From NCBI GenBank assembly GCA_022315425.1, contig JAIUPT010000035.1:744001-808000 (forward strand): a stretch of DNA of 64,000 nt. The letters are read 5' to 3'. Both the position numbers and the translations under genes were made by a program. How positions within the stretch are numbered: position 1 is the first letter of the stretch; every line of letters starts with the position of its first letter. Shown here piece after piece: positions 11,401 to 22,135 of this stretch. A model generated the notes under the pieces. The model saw only the letters and a list, made by a program, of their open reading frames with translations. It did not search any database and was not told where the DNA came from. The stretch comes from Pseudevernia furfuracea. Its lineage: Eukaryota; Ascomycota; Lecanoromycetes; Lecanorales; Parmeliaceae.

Positions 11401-12401
11401 TTGCTGAGAGCTCTGCGATCCAAGGAGACGTCGTCCAAGGTTTTTCAAAAGACTCCCACAAAGCCCAGATTCCGTAAGGGACATCATCACCGGCGTCTTG
11501 CTCAACCCGCTGATCACATCAACGTGGTGCGGAAAAGGAAGTTATTCGAGAGCCGTAATAACCTTGCGAAATCACCGAATTCGCAATTGCTCTCAGAATC
11601 GCCAGTGTCAATCAGCTTGAGGCTCTCGGCCGTTGAGTTCCTCATTGTCGACACCCTTCGCAGGCTAATTTGGGAGCCATTCGCACCTGGGATTCCGTCT
11701 GACGAGACCGCCTCGGCGGCCTGATTCGAAACGCTGTCGCGGAAGCTGAGCAGCCTCGGGACCGGTACGGAATCCACCTGGAGAGCACTGACCGTCTATG
11801 GACTCCGAGCTCCTTCCGCAGAGGACGAAGCGCTCGAGCGTGTGATCGGTTGCATGCTCGAGCTATTTTCAAATCATTTACAGATGAACCTGGCGACAGT
11901 GAGCTCTCCGAAGCACTAACCGATATCGTGCGTAAGGCTATGGGTGTCTGAGACATTTCTCGGAGGGATGTCTGCCAGATCTTGATTCAAAACCATCCCA
12001 ACCCCGGGGATGAGGGCGGGTGGATGCGTGAGGACGGAGACCTTTTTGAGGATCCTGACGACAAGGTGGATGTGGATGCAACCGCGATGCGGTCGATGTC
12101 TCCTATTTACATTTCCCCCAAAATCGTACGTGGCCAAAACACATCAACGACGATTTTTCGGGGGCGAGCGCTGTTCAAAGAGGCTCGCCTGTTGGCGTTA
12201 GGACGAAAGGGAAGCGTGGACCTGCAGAGGAGGATGACCGACGTTCGTAAGCACTTCGCATCTCAAAGGGGCGGGGAGTCAGGCTTGCGGACCAGATCAG
12301 ATCGGAGGTCGTCAATGGCGGCGCAAATGACTCCTAACCGTGGACTCCAAGTGTCGACGTTAGTAAATGTGGACTGGGATGGAAGTGAGCAACAAAAATA
12401 A
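11401..12401 (+). pseudogene. Decayed paralogue of the coiled-coil fungal protein (C-terminal half)
   Basis: Plus-strand fragments in several frames, broken by stops, follow the order of the uncharacterised fungal family of the preceding gene. VEFLIVDTLRRLIWEPFAPGI is followed by ALTVYGLRAPSAEDEAL, LTDIVRKAMGV, a VCQILIQNHPNPGDEGGWMRED stretch after a stop, and SPIYISPKIVRG. The last open part, 11982-12401, is 139 residues. The match is to family layout remembered from fungal genomes, not to a computed alignment. I infer a fragmentary second copy decayed by mutation; an intact gene with unusual introns is less likely. Confidence 0.4.
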
Positions 12402-12807
12402 TAATCAGCGATTGGGGATCTAGGCCGTGATAATGAGAAGAGTGAAACATTAATGAACTCTATGCCACCGAGGTTGATTGTATCACGTATGCGCAAAACC
12501 CAATGCAGAGCTCTATGAGACAAAAATCCTGATAAGAGCTTTTGCTTTTGAAGCTACACTATGCGGATGATCGTAGCAGAATACTTTCGTCGGAACCTCC
12601 TCAGTAGTACTGTAGCCACCTCAAACAATCGGTCACCTCAACCAATTTTTCTTATCGCACCTAAAATCGGTCATTTCTTGAAATCATATATATTTCGTAT
12701 ATATTTCGTATATAATAACAACGTAAGCTTTTCTTATTATTATCCTAATATGTAGAATCTATTTAGTTCTATATCGCGCAAAAGATGTTAGGCTTCAATA
12801 ATTTATA
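12402..12807. other. AT-rich intergenic stretch
   Basis: No gene. About 12680-12720 is strongly AT-rich with two copies of ATATATTTCGT. It leads into the inverted-repeat element. Confidence 0.5.
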
Positions 12808-13098
12808 CTACGGAGGTTGACACGTAAAGTCCTGGACATGCGCTAGTATTAGCCTTAGCCCTACTTTCGGAAGGCAGACCTATATAGATAGTTGAAGACC
12901 CTAAACTTATCTCTTAGGAGCGCATAGGTTGAGCATAGGGACTCCTTTTGGGGCTGATGAGGGGCCAAGGCTAGGTGCATTTCCGAGACAGTTCTAAGCG
13001 CATTGTCTAGGTAACACTTGGGGCGGGGCGATATCCGACTTCTGGACCCTTTTTCTTGGCATGTCCAGGACTTTACGTGTCTCGTGTCAACCTCCGTA
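12808..13098. mobile_element. MITE-like element with terminal inverted repeats and TA ends
   Basis: A 291-bp segment is bounded by inverted repeats. The left arm begins TACGGAGGTTGACAC (12809) and runs through AAAGTCCTGGACATGC; the right arm is its reverse complement (13059-13097) with a 7-nt insertion or deletion in one arm. The ends read TA-CGGAGGTTGACACG and CGTGTCAACCTCCG-TA, with the caveat that the right arm carries extra bases between these blocks. TA at both borders fits a Tc1/mariner-type target duplication. The interior has no coding capacity, so this is a non-autonomous element or a deletion derivative. Confidence 0.7.
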
Positions 13099-13150
13099 GA
13101 CGCCTGTAAAGCCCTCTGCGGAGTAACCCGTATGGTGTCCGGTATGACTT

Positions 13151-13180
13151 AATCAATCAATCAATCAATCAATCAATCAA
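13151..13180. repeat. (AATC)n microsatellite
   Basis: Uninterrupted AATC tetranucleotide repeats, about 100 bp before the ADP-ribosylglycohydrolase start codon. Confidence 0.95.
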
Positions 13181-13284
13181 GCTTGGCTGCAGCCTCGACG
13201 CTGGCTAGCCCAGCCAGGCAGCAAGCGATGATATAGCACCAGCAGACACTACCTGTCCCTCCTGGCATCTACAGTACGAACGAT

Positions 13285-14363
13285 ATGGCATCCATACCCT
13301 CACGTATCCGTGGCTCTCTCTACGGTACCGCCGTCGTTGATGCCCTCGGCGGCCCGGTTGAATTCCACCAGCGAGGCACCTTCGCTCCCGTAACCTCGTA
13401 CCGCTTCAATGCGTCCTTTGGTTTAAAGCCTGGAACATGGACTGATGACACTTCGACGATGCTGTGCCTTGCACAGTCTCTCGTGGACACAGATGGGATA
13501 TTTGTCATCCATGATCAGATTGGAAAATACGTCAATTGGTACCAGGATGGCTACATGAGCGCTACGGGGAAGTGCTTTGATATTGGCAATGCTACTAGGC
13601 AGTCGCTGGGCATATGGAGAAAGTCCACGAGAAAGGCTGGGAATATCAGTGCTATGGAGCTCACGCACTACCAGAATATTGTCGATAGAGCCTTAACCCA
13701 TGAGGTTCGCCAACCCAAACATACATTTCTCTTTACCGACTGACGTCGCCCCCACAGAGAGCATGCGGTAACGGCTCCCTTATGCGTTGCGCTCCCATAC
13801 CACTCATCTACCACCGTACTCCAGTATTGGCTCAAAAGTCCGCCGCCCTGGCCTCTACACCCACGCACCCTCATCCCACCTGCCAAGAAGCGTGCCAAGT
13901 CTATACCCACCTTATCACTCTTATCTTGACCCAACCCGGTATCACTAAGGCCGAACTTTTCACTGCTCTCCAGGAATATCCGTTCACCTCAACGATCCTT
14001 CGCACAACCTTCGACAGGTACAAGAATGACAGGGACGAACGGTCCACAACCAAATTTGAATGCTTCGTCCGGACGCCAGACTCTGAGATCAAAAGCTCCG
14101 GCTATGTGGTACACACGCTTGAGGCAGCGCTCTGGGCCTTCTTTTCGACATCGACTTTTCAAGAAGGAGCTTTAAAGGCCGTTAATTTAGGTGATGACGC
14201 TGACACCGTTGGTGCTGTCTACGGCGGCCTATCTGGAGCGTGGTATGGCATTGAAGCGATACCTAACGAGTGGATTGACGGGCTACAGGCCAAGAATATG
14301 CTCGATGAAGTGGTAGGAGGAGTGGTGAAGCTAGTTAAGAACGGCGGCTATGATGAACAGTGA
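13285..14363 (+). CDS. ADP-ribosylglycohydrolase (DraG/ARH family)
   Basis: Two exons, 13285-13704 and 13758-14363, encode 341 residues. The family's metal-binding motifs are both present: GTWTDDTSTMLCLA near residues 50-63 and GDDADTVGAVYGGLSGAWYG near 283-302. The binuclear Mg centre uses Thr-Asp-Asp from the first and Asp-Asp from the second. The N terminus IRGSLYGTAVVDALGGPVEF and the central CGNGSLMRCAPI, rebuilt across the intron, are also diagnostic. Enzymes of this family remove ADP-ribose from protein side chains or related conjugates; the fungal substrate is unknown. Most likely cytosolic, since no signal peptide is seen. Length is normal. Confidence 0.92.
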
Positions 14364-16063
14364 CGGGCATTACTCGGCGTTATACCTCGAAACTCTTAGG
14401 ATGGGCACCTTCTGGGTGGTGCCGGCTAGAAACAGCTTGCGGCGTAGCTCGGGCTCCCAGGCAAGAGATGCTGAGGCTGAGGGAACTAAGCACCAGGCAA
14501 GCTGTGAAGAAAGTGGCAGTCTGAGGACTCAAGTCTCTCAATTTCACTCCAATTCTGGATATCGACTGGGAATAATGTGTCATTCGCGATTGACTCGTCT
14601 TTTCGCACCTACGTTGGACTCTTTTAGGATTGCGCTGTGTGACTGCCATCCAATGAACTGTAGCCGGCGGGCACTACTTTTGAGGCAGGGTCGCCTCATG
14701 GCACGCTACAGGTGCTTAAGCTTGCTTGCATCAAATCCGATGTTTCTCAGTCTCGGCCTCACTATTGTACCAGTCGATTCTACACCGACCTTGTCCTTTC
14801 AGACATGATTAAATCCCCCCGAAACGCGCTTTCTTGAAGCCTTCCGTGAAGGTCACGGAATATTATTCCCACACTCGCCTTACCGTGAACGCGAATGCCT
14901 CCTTCTGCAAATTTCTTCAGACATAGCGTCGCAACACCTAGTACAGTAACCTGAGTCTGACTGTTCTTCTTTTGCCTTTTGCCTTTTCGAAAGTATGATT
15001 GAAGTCCAGGTCTTGGAATCGTTGCGCTTTAAGACCATATGTGTGGATACCGGGATATTCTGCAATGTCAGGCTAAAAGTGGGACGTATTTCCCATGTTA
15101 GAATGGATGCGAGTTCATTCGTCACCTGTGGTCAGATGCATCCGAGCCCAAAAAGAATAAAGATTGCCATACCTTAGACCATGTCCGATCTGATCTACAG
15201 CTAAGCCGGGGAGTAAATCCAAGACGATGATGCTGAAGCCACTCACAAGTTTGAGGGGTAAACATAGCATTCATTGGACAATGGACATTCCTGCCCATGC
15301 ATCGACGATGGTCGCTAATGACTCTACACCATCTCGAAATTGAGGTTTTTGCCAGGAGGCACCAGCCTGCAAATATACTTTTGAATTTGACTGCACTTCT
15401 ATATTTACAGATCCGTGCAACAAGCTACACGGTGTCTAGTCTGGAGATCTCCCATGTTCACATCTAACGTCTGTGCATCATCGGAATTTTGGAGAAATGG
15501 ATTAATGAGTTTTACTGGGAATCAATCAATCAAATCAATCAATCAATCAATCAATAATCAATACAGTACCTTGAAGCTCCTATTTAGGGCCATGCCCATG
15601 TGAGGCTTTTATCCGACAATGCCTGCATACGCGCTTTTGGCGAAGTCATGGCGTAGGCCAAATGCCAATAAACTCAACAAATTCCCCTGCATTGACCACC
15701 AGCAACGGCCAGCGGGAACGGGTGCGGCTCTACTCTAAGCTTTTTGCCAATTAAACAAGATATTTACGGGGTAACAGGATATGTATGAAGCTTGACGCAG
15801 CTAGGAAGCAAGCCACCCGTGTCACAGAGACCAACTAATGTGAGTACCTGCATATTTCCATATGCTCCAAAGTACACTGGCCTCGCTGTGAGGAGACGAG
15901 CACCGCAAGAGCGCTTCAATGCAACCGCAATGGAGTAGATACTAGATCCAAATCTTCCAATAAGCTAATGTTACCAGGAGCATGGCATGCTCCATCTTCC
16001 TGGATGTATACATAAGGAGAAAAGGTAGGCAGATCCCGTCAACAGCAAATTGGTTTCGTTGGA
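14364..16063. other. Intergenic, 1.7 kb, with an AATC microsatellite
   Basis: No supported gene or RNA. A second AATC tract lies at about 15520-15565, in the same orientation as the one at 13151. An open stretch at 14350-14808 has no recognisable features. Confidence 0.45.
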
Positions 16064-17992
16064 ATGAACCCGGAATACTCACCAGCCATGTCTAGACCAA
16101 GCATTGTCCCAAGTATCGACGAGTTTCGCCTTCCTAAATTCGACTTTGAGCATTGGTCCACAAGGTCTTCGGTCTACTCTCAAGGGACTGATGAAGATGA
16201 AAAGGCCCTCATTGACTTCAACAAATGCGTGTCGGAAAGTGCGGAGGATTGGTCATCGGTAGGTCTATCCTTTCATCAACTGTACACATCTCTGACCTAC
16301 TACCAAGGCCAAGAAGCTGTTCGCCGTTAGCACATGCTTCCTCATTGTCCTCAATTCAGCCATTGCCTCTTCGCTTCCAGGCGGAGCCGTCTTCTACACC
16401 GCAGACTATTTCCACGTCACTGATGAACAACAATACGCCCTTCCCATATCCGTTTTCTTGATCGGCTACGTCTTCGGACCTTTGCTTTTCAGTCCTTTGA
16501 GCGAGATGTACGGTCGAAGAATCATAATGATCATAACCTTCATTGGATATACTGCTTTCACGCTTGGCTGCGCCATGGCGCCTACGTGGCCAGCACTCCT
16601 CGTGTTTCGCTTCCTCGTCGGACTTTGTGCCGCTGCGCCCTACACTTTGGGTGGAGGAATCTGTGCAGATCTCTACTCGAACGCTAGCCATCGCGGACTA
16701 GCCATCATGGTGCTTATGATAGTGAGTTTTCTATCTTAATCTCAACGTACCGTGACTGACTCGGCGCTAGGTCCTTAATGTAGGACCCGCTAGTGGACCT
16801 ATCATTGCTGGCTTTGTCTCGCCAGTCAGTTGGAGGCGGAAGTATTGGGTTGCCCTAATGTTAGCCGGGGTATCATTTGTTCCTCTACTATTTCTTCCGG
16901 GTAAGTACAAGTCTCCCTACCTCTATGGATCACTTCACTGAGACGGATAGAAACATATGGACCGGTGCTACAAGCTCGACGTGATCGAGCCGCCAGAACC
17001 TGGGTTGGGCAGTCAGCCAAGCGAACGCCTCTTATATCAAAAAAGCAAAACTTATCAAAGACCCTATCAGTGGCCCTCATTCGCCCCTTCCGCATGTTTT
17101 CTGAGCCAATCGTATTGGCCACATCCCTCTTCATGGCCATGGTGTATGCCATCTTCTACCTGTTCTTCGAAGCGTATCCGATGATCTTCGGAGGTAAGAA
17201 ACCTCATCTCCCGGCCAATCCCACGGGCCACCTTATTACTCGGGGTCTCAACGGCTGAAATCTCAATCAGGAGTGTACCAAATGAGCACCGGCGTATCCG
17301 CCCTCGCATTCATACCCAGTAAGTTTACAGAGATCAAGTCTATTCTTCGACATGGTACTGAATTCGAAAAAAAGTGCCAATCGGCGCCTGCCTCGACATC
17401 ATCGTCGTCATGTGGTGGGAGCGCCATCTGGAACGAGCGAAAGCTCGCAACGCCCCCTGGGCCCTCAACGAAGAATACCGCCGCATGCCCCTGGCCTGCA
17501 TCGGCGGTCCCCTCTGCGCGCTCTCTCTATTCTGGCTCGTACGTTCCACCCCTCGCCCCCCTCCAACACTATCCAGTCATTCATTCATTCATTCATTCCA
17601 AACGCTGACCCAACCAACAGGGCTGGTCAGCCCGCCCGACGACCCACTGGATCATCCCCATGCTCGCCGGCATCCCCTACGGCATGGGGGTGGAGATCAT
17701 CTTCATGGCCCTGACGAGCTACCTCTCCGACGGCTACGGCACCCTGACCGCCTCCGCCCTCGCCTCCGCCGCCATCATGCGCAGCGTCCTCGGCGCCCTC
17801 CTCCCCCTGCTCGCGCAGCCCATGTACGCCGCGCTCGGCGTGAGCTGGGCCTCGAGCCTGCTCGGCTTCGTGACCCTCGCCGTCGCCGTCGTGCCCTTTT
17901 TGCTCCTCCGGTTCGGCGGCGACCTGAGGCGGCGGAGCAGGCTGTGTCGGCAGGTTGGCGAGAAGAAGGTCGTGCGGGAGGGGCAGGTGTAG
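16064..17992 (+). CDS. MFS transporter, DHA1 drug:H+ antiporter type
   Basis: Seven exons fit with intact phase: 16064-16258, 16308-16721, 16771-16900, 16951-17193, 17271-17318, 17375-17538 and 17621-17992, giving 521 residues. A polar N-terminal tail of about 70 residues precedes TM1 (FAVSTCFLIVLNSAIASS). Motif A between TM2 and TM3 reads SPLSEMYGRRIIMI. RFLVGLCAAAPYTLGGGICADLY is TM4, and VLNVGPASGPIIAGFVSP is the antiporter motif C. IRPFRMFSEPIVL opens the second half, and the last exon carries the final helices with a short basic tail. Substrate is not predictable; relatives export drugs, polyamines or fungal metabolites through the plasma membrane. The gene is independent of the partial MFS gene at the window start. 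Confidence 0.92.
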
Positions 17993-19015
17993 AGTTGGGG
18001 GTGTTTTTTTTTTAGGTAGGAGGGGGGGGGGGTGCCGGGGGGGGGGGGGGGGGGGGGGAATGCGATGTCATAGTGCCCGTATGCAGGACGTTGCAGGAAC
18101 GCTTTGTCAATGAATCATCGCTGCTGCGAAAGCCGTATTCCATAATCTTACCCTGGAAGAGCTGCCGGCGCTAAGTGAGTTTTGCGGGGGGGGAAGGGGG
18201 AGGAGGGGGGGAAGGGGGAGGAGGGGGGGGGAAGAGGATTGTACATGGGGTGAAAAGCGGTGTCCGGCTACTCTATCCTTTGGCGTCGTTGATAATATGA
18301 CACAGCGAGCTTTCCAATCAGTCCCATCTCCCAGCTGTCAAACCGTGGACAAAAAGCATTCATCATCCCGTGATTTTTAGGGCATCACATTGCAATGTTC
18401 CAACAAAAGCAAGGAAAACACAGCAAAAAGACATTCCACTCTTTTCCCAGTACATGCTGCGATTCATCCCGTACCCATCTCAGGTTTTCTCCTTCTTGTG
18501 CACTGGAAAACGAAGCTTGTATAGTACTGGTCATACCATTCGACTCTTTGCGGTACGTGGACAGAAGTAAGGCCATAGGGAGGGAAAGGAGGTAGGACAA
18601 TATTAATATAAACCAATCGGTTGTCTTGGTCATGCTAGCGAAATCTAATAATTCGAGAATCCATCCCAAACCCTCTATCGCTATGCAATGAAACACTACA
18701 CTACCTAACCCCATGCCATGCTATTCTATCCCAGGACTATCTATGCTGCTCATTGCTGTGTAATTCCTACTCCGTCTTTCATGCAGTGCTAACCCTCAAG
18801 CAATCAAAACAAACGTGTCATCGTGAGTCTTCCTTTCATTTTACAGTCTTAAAATTCATTTATCATGCTCTCATAACTCGAACCCAAGCGATCAAGAACA
18901 AAGAAAAAGCATGGTTCGGGGCACGGATGATGCCAGACTTAAAAAATCCAGGTGTCGAGTAATGGAGCCAAGACCAAAATTGAACTCATCCATTTTCGTG
19001 TTTCATGAGCCGCAA
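17993..19015. other. Intergenic, 1 kb, with G-rich tracts
   Basis: 3' flanks of two convergent genes. Apart from the poly-G tracts listed separately nothing is supported. Confidence 0.5.
18021..18235. repeat. Poly-G tracts
   Basis: Long G runs at about 18022-18058 (including one of more than 20 G) and again at about 18184-18235 (GGGGGAGGAGGGG patterns), just after the MFS stop codon. All lie on the coding strand. Confidence 0.9.
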
Positions 19016-22000
19016 TCAAGGTCGCCATAGAGGTTTTCCCTCTTTGTGAGTGGCATCGTCTTCACGAACATGATCATCACCAGGAGCCCCACTCTTCAGC
19101 TTGTCAACGAGCCGACTGTATGCGCGATCCGACTTTCGTTCAAGCTCCCTTCGCACTGCAATTTGTTTCTCTATCTCCGTGAGCGGCCTGCTGTTCTTCT
19201 TCTGATCTGCACCGCGTGGAGCATCCTTGCCTGATTCACCGTCGTCGCCAATGGTCACATCGCCACTGTCCTGCTGGAGGTCTTCGTCCAATTCGTGGCC
19301 GGAATTCACAGATGTACTTGCCTGGACGACGCGGTCCAATTCGTAACCGGTAGACGAGGTGCTGCCTAGTCTTCGATTGGTATATAAGGGACGAAAACCA
19401 CTCATTGAGTCTACATTCTCGATGCTGGCTTCGGACTCAAAGTCACGCTTTGAGTCCTTGACAGCGCTTCTCGCATTCTCACGGCTTTCACCTGGTGACG
19501 CTTTACCCCAGACTCGGGGGATCTGCATTCGTGGAGGACTGGACGTCACATCCAATGCTGCAGCTACTTGTCCCTTACCGCGGGGGCTCTTCTTGCTCGA
19601 CTTGGACCTTGACGCGGGATCAAACCACCCGACACTACCTCCAACAATTTCAGTGAACTCTTTAAGTGATGCTTGATCTTTGCCAGGTCGGTTCTTCCAG
19701 GCGATTTGGCGACTAAGGCTGGGCTTCTGCGCACTGCCTCTTGTAATCTTAGCGGTTTCACCGAGTGACGGTGGCATTTTACCAAGGGTGCTGTTCTCAT
19801 TGGGCTCATGCATAGGGGGACTGAAGTCCGGCTCCAAGGCGGTTTTTCTGGGATTCATTGTAAGATCCGCAGATGGAAGGGTTCCCATACCACTGGAGCT
19901 CTTCTTCTGTTTACGACGAGCTTCCCTCCAAGCCAGAAGAGAAGCCGAGACAGAGGTTGGCAGTTTGGCCGCATTGAGCGTCTCCTGCGGAGTTTCGATA
20001 TTGCTTAGAGACTGTATGGTACTCGCGGTACCTGGCGATGGACTTTGGAGGTCATGCTGCTCTCGAATCGCCCCCTGGTCATAGTTGTCGGGCGAATTTG
20101 CACCCTTCAAAGCCTTCAAAGCCTTAAAAGTGAAAGATTTCGAACCAGCCACGTCGGTTTCATCTCCAGGACCATCAAAAGGTGATGGTAGCGAAGGCTT
20201 GACGCCAGAATTTGCGGGTCCTGTAATGCGTATTTGCTCGTCTCCATAAGTGGCTAATGCGTCAATGGCACTCGGAATGCGGCGTGCAGGCTCTGATCGG
20301 ACATGGAGACTTGGGGATGGTGGAGGAGCATTAAATGATGGGCTTTGCGTCGTGATCGCGCAGCTATCGTCTGTATCGTCGCTAAAGGCTGATACCGTCC
20401 TGCTGTGCTCGAAAGGAGTACCGTTTCGCGATCGTGGCTTTGGCAGTATAGATCCGGCCTCCAACTGTTCACCGTGAGTACTCTGGCTGGTGTCATTGAA
20501 GATAGGAGGGAAAAAGGGCCGTTGTTGGAATACCGTCTCCAAAGAGTCGAATGTCGTAACGGATGGTCTTTCGATTGCCTCAACAGCATAGGCCAAATCA
20601 CCAACGGGAAATGCTGGCCTTTCGATAGCCTCAACAGCGTAGCGTAAGGCGCCAGTTGGATATCCAGGTGTGAGTTCAGACCCTCCATTGTTGACCGTAC
20701 CTAGGACCGATTCCTCTGCGTAGTGCACTGACTTCTTTGATGGGGATCTCTTTAACTCCAACTCAGGTCCTGCTTCCTCATCAGACTCGGTGGCCGGGGC
20801 CATGTCAACAATCTTCGTATACCTTCTGTCGCGATCTGCTCGGTGACGCTCCCACGCAGCTCGACAGCCCATGTTCGACTCCAACGACTCTGCGTCAGCG
20901 TCATAGACATCAGATGACAGCTGCTGGCTGAGTGATCTGGATTTCGCCGTCATCACATCCTCGTCTGGAGGGAATAAAGCATTTAAAGCGTCTTCAAAGT
21001 TGGCAGAGTGATGGCTGGACGTCCGACTTGGGGGATGCAGCAATGATGTCTGTTCGGCAGTGCCGTCTGAAGTTCCTGGTATCGAAGGCTTTGACCCTGA
21101 GGGCACCGAAGAAGACATCGGAGATCGGATTTTCTTTTGAGCGGACGACGTAATGTGGACGTGAGACGCTGCAGGATCCTTATGGCGGCATGGTGAGCTA
21201 GTCCTGGCCTCTGGCGACCCCGGTGATACGTATTTTAGACAGGCTGGGGCCAGCCCATCAGCCTCAGAAAAGTCAACATTGCTTTCCACTTCTGAAAAGT
21301 ACCCTTTATCGTCACTCAAGTAACGCTTGTTGGTCTCTGGAGATGAACACTCCAAGGCGAATTGTGGTGCTGAGGTGACGAGAGAGAAAGCGTGCTGAAG
21401 GCCTGGTTCGACATATGGATCATCGAACGTCGAGGAGGCAGGATGCAGAGTTCTCCGTCTATCAATATCCAAGGCTTGGTCAAGGGTCAGTCTGGTAGGG
21501 CCTGGCCACAGCACCCCTGCTGCAGCGGGTAGCTTTACACCGGCAAGCAACTGTGATCCTCTGGATACTGAGGACCTCGCTAATGACTCGTAACTGAAAG
21601 ACGGATTGGGAATATCCACGTCAAGAGCAGGTGCCTTCTCCTGAGTCACTGGGACAGGTGATTTCGGCAGTTCAGGAGATTCGTTTTTGTGATCTCGTGC
21701 TCGTGGACTGAATCGTTGCGTCCGGCTTCGAACAGAAGACATGATCGAGGATCGGCGGCTCTGCTTCTTTGGCGTCTCACATTCAGCCCACTCGCTTGAA
21801 GGCAGCTCGGGCTCGCCAGCTGTAGGGTAGATGTACGAGGTCGTAGAGCGGACGGTATTAGAAAAGGCCTGCATTGCTCCTGAGAAAGTGGTTGAGATGG
21901 CTTTGTGTAGCTTTCTTGGAGAACGTTCTGGAGAGCTTTCCGTGCCCGGGTTTATGAAAGTGGTTGTCTGCCTGAGAGCGCTTTGACTTCCACGTTTGGG

Positions 22001-22135
22001 CTCAGCGATCATGCTGTGATAGCCGGAGTCAATAGAGCCTCTTCTCACGTCCATGTTGGTAGCATTGCTCGTGAGGGGTGACGCTTCGCTATTGAGGCCC
22101 AGCGCCATACTCAATCTCTTGCGAATAGAAGCCAT
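19016..22135 (-). CDS. Large, mostly disordered conserved fungal protein
   Basis: An intronless frame. I take the start at MASIRKRLSMALG (22135), giving 1039 residues, because the 35 codons upstream look like leader sequence and the basic N terminus resembles the start of related fungal proteins. No catalytic domain is recognised. The sequence is rich in Ser, Pro and charged residues, with many short Ser/Pro and Arg-x-x-Ser sites suggesting phosphorylation. A near-repeat is visible in the middle (YAVEAIERPAFP and YAVEAIERPSVT). The C terminus, about 60 residues, is helical and basic (LTEIEKQIAVRRELERKSDRAYSRLVDKL), the most structured part and possibly a binding helix. Function unknown. Confidence 0.75.
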   Translation of the reverse strand: MASIRKRLSMALGLNSEASPLTSNATNMDVRRGSIDSGYHSMIAEPKRGSQSALRQTTTFINPGTESSPERSPRKLHKAISTTFSGAMQAFSNTVRSTTSYIYPTAGEPELPSSEWAECETPKKQSRRSSIMSSVRSRTQRFSPRARDHKNESPELPKSPVPVTQEKAPALDVDIPNPSFSYESLARSSVSRGSQLLAGVKLPAAAGVLWPGPTRLTLDQALDIDRRRTLHPASSTFDDPYVEPGLQHAFSLVTSAPQFALECSSPETNKRYLSDDKGYFSEVESNVDFSEADGLAPACLKYVSPGSPEARTSSPCRHKDPAASHVHITSSAQKKIRSPMSSSVPSGSKPSIPGTSDGTAEQTSLLHPPSRTSSHHSANFEDALNALFPPDEDVMTAKSRSLSQQLSSDVYDADAESLESNMGCRAAWERHRADRDRRYTKIVDMAPATESDEEAGPELELKRSPSKKSVHYAEESVLGTVNNGGSELTPGYPTGALRYAVEAIERPAFPVGDLAYAVEAIERPSVTTFDSLETVFQQRPFFPPIFNDTSQSTHGEQLEAGSILPKPRSRNGTPFEHSRTVSAFSDDTDDSCAITTQSPSFNAPPPSPSLHVRSEPARRIPSAIDALATYGDEQIRITGPANSGVKPSLPSPFDGPGDETDVAGSKSFTFKALKALKGANSPDNYDQGAIREQHDLQSPSPGTASTIQSLSNIETPQETLNAAKLPTSVSASLLAWREARRKQKKSSSGMGTLPSADLTMNPRKTALEPDFSPPMHEPNENSTLGKMPPSLGETAKITRGSAQKPSLSRQIAWKNRPGKDQASLKEFTEIVGGSVGWFDPASRSKSSKKSPRGKGQVAAALDVTSSPPRMQIPRVWGKASPGESRENARSAVKDSKRDFESEASIENVDSMSGFRPLYTNRRLGSTSSTGYELDRVVQASTSVNSGHELDEDLQQDSGDVTIGDDGESGKDAPRGADQKKNSRPLTEIEKQIAVRRELERKSDRAYSRLVDKLKSGAPGDDHVREDDATHKEGKPLWRP

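Noticed and set aside
15520..15565. AATC tracts at 13151 and 15520 as possible long direct repeats of one element
   Set aside because: Only the microsatellite itself matches; flanking sequence is unrelated.
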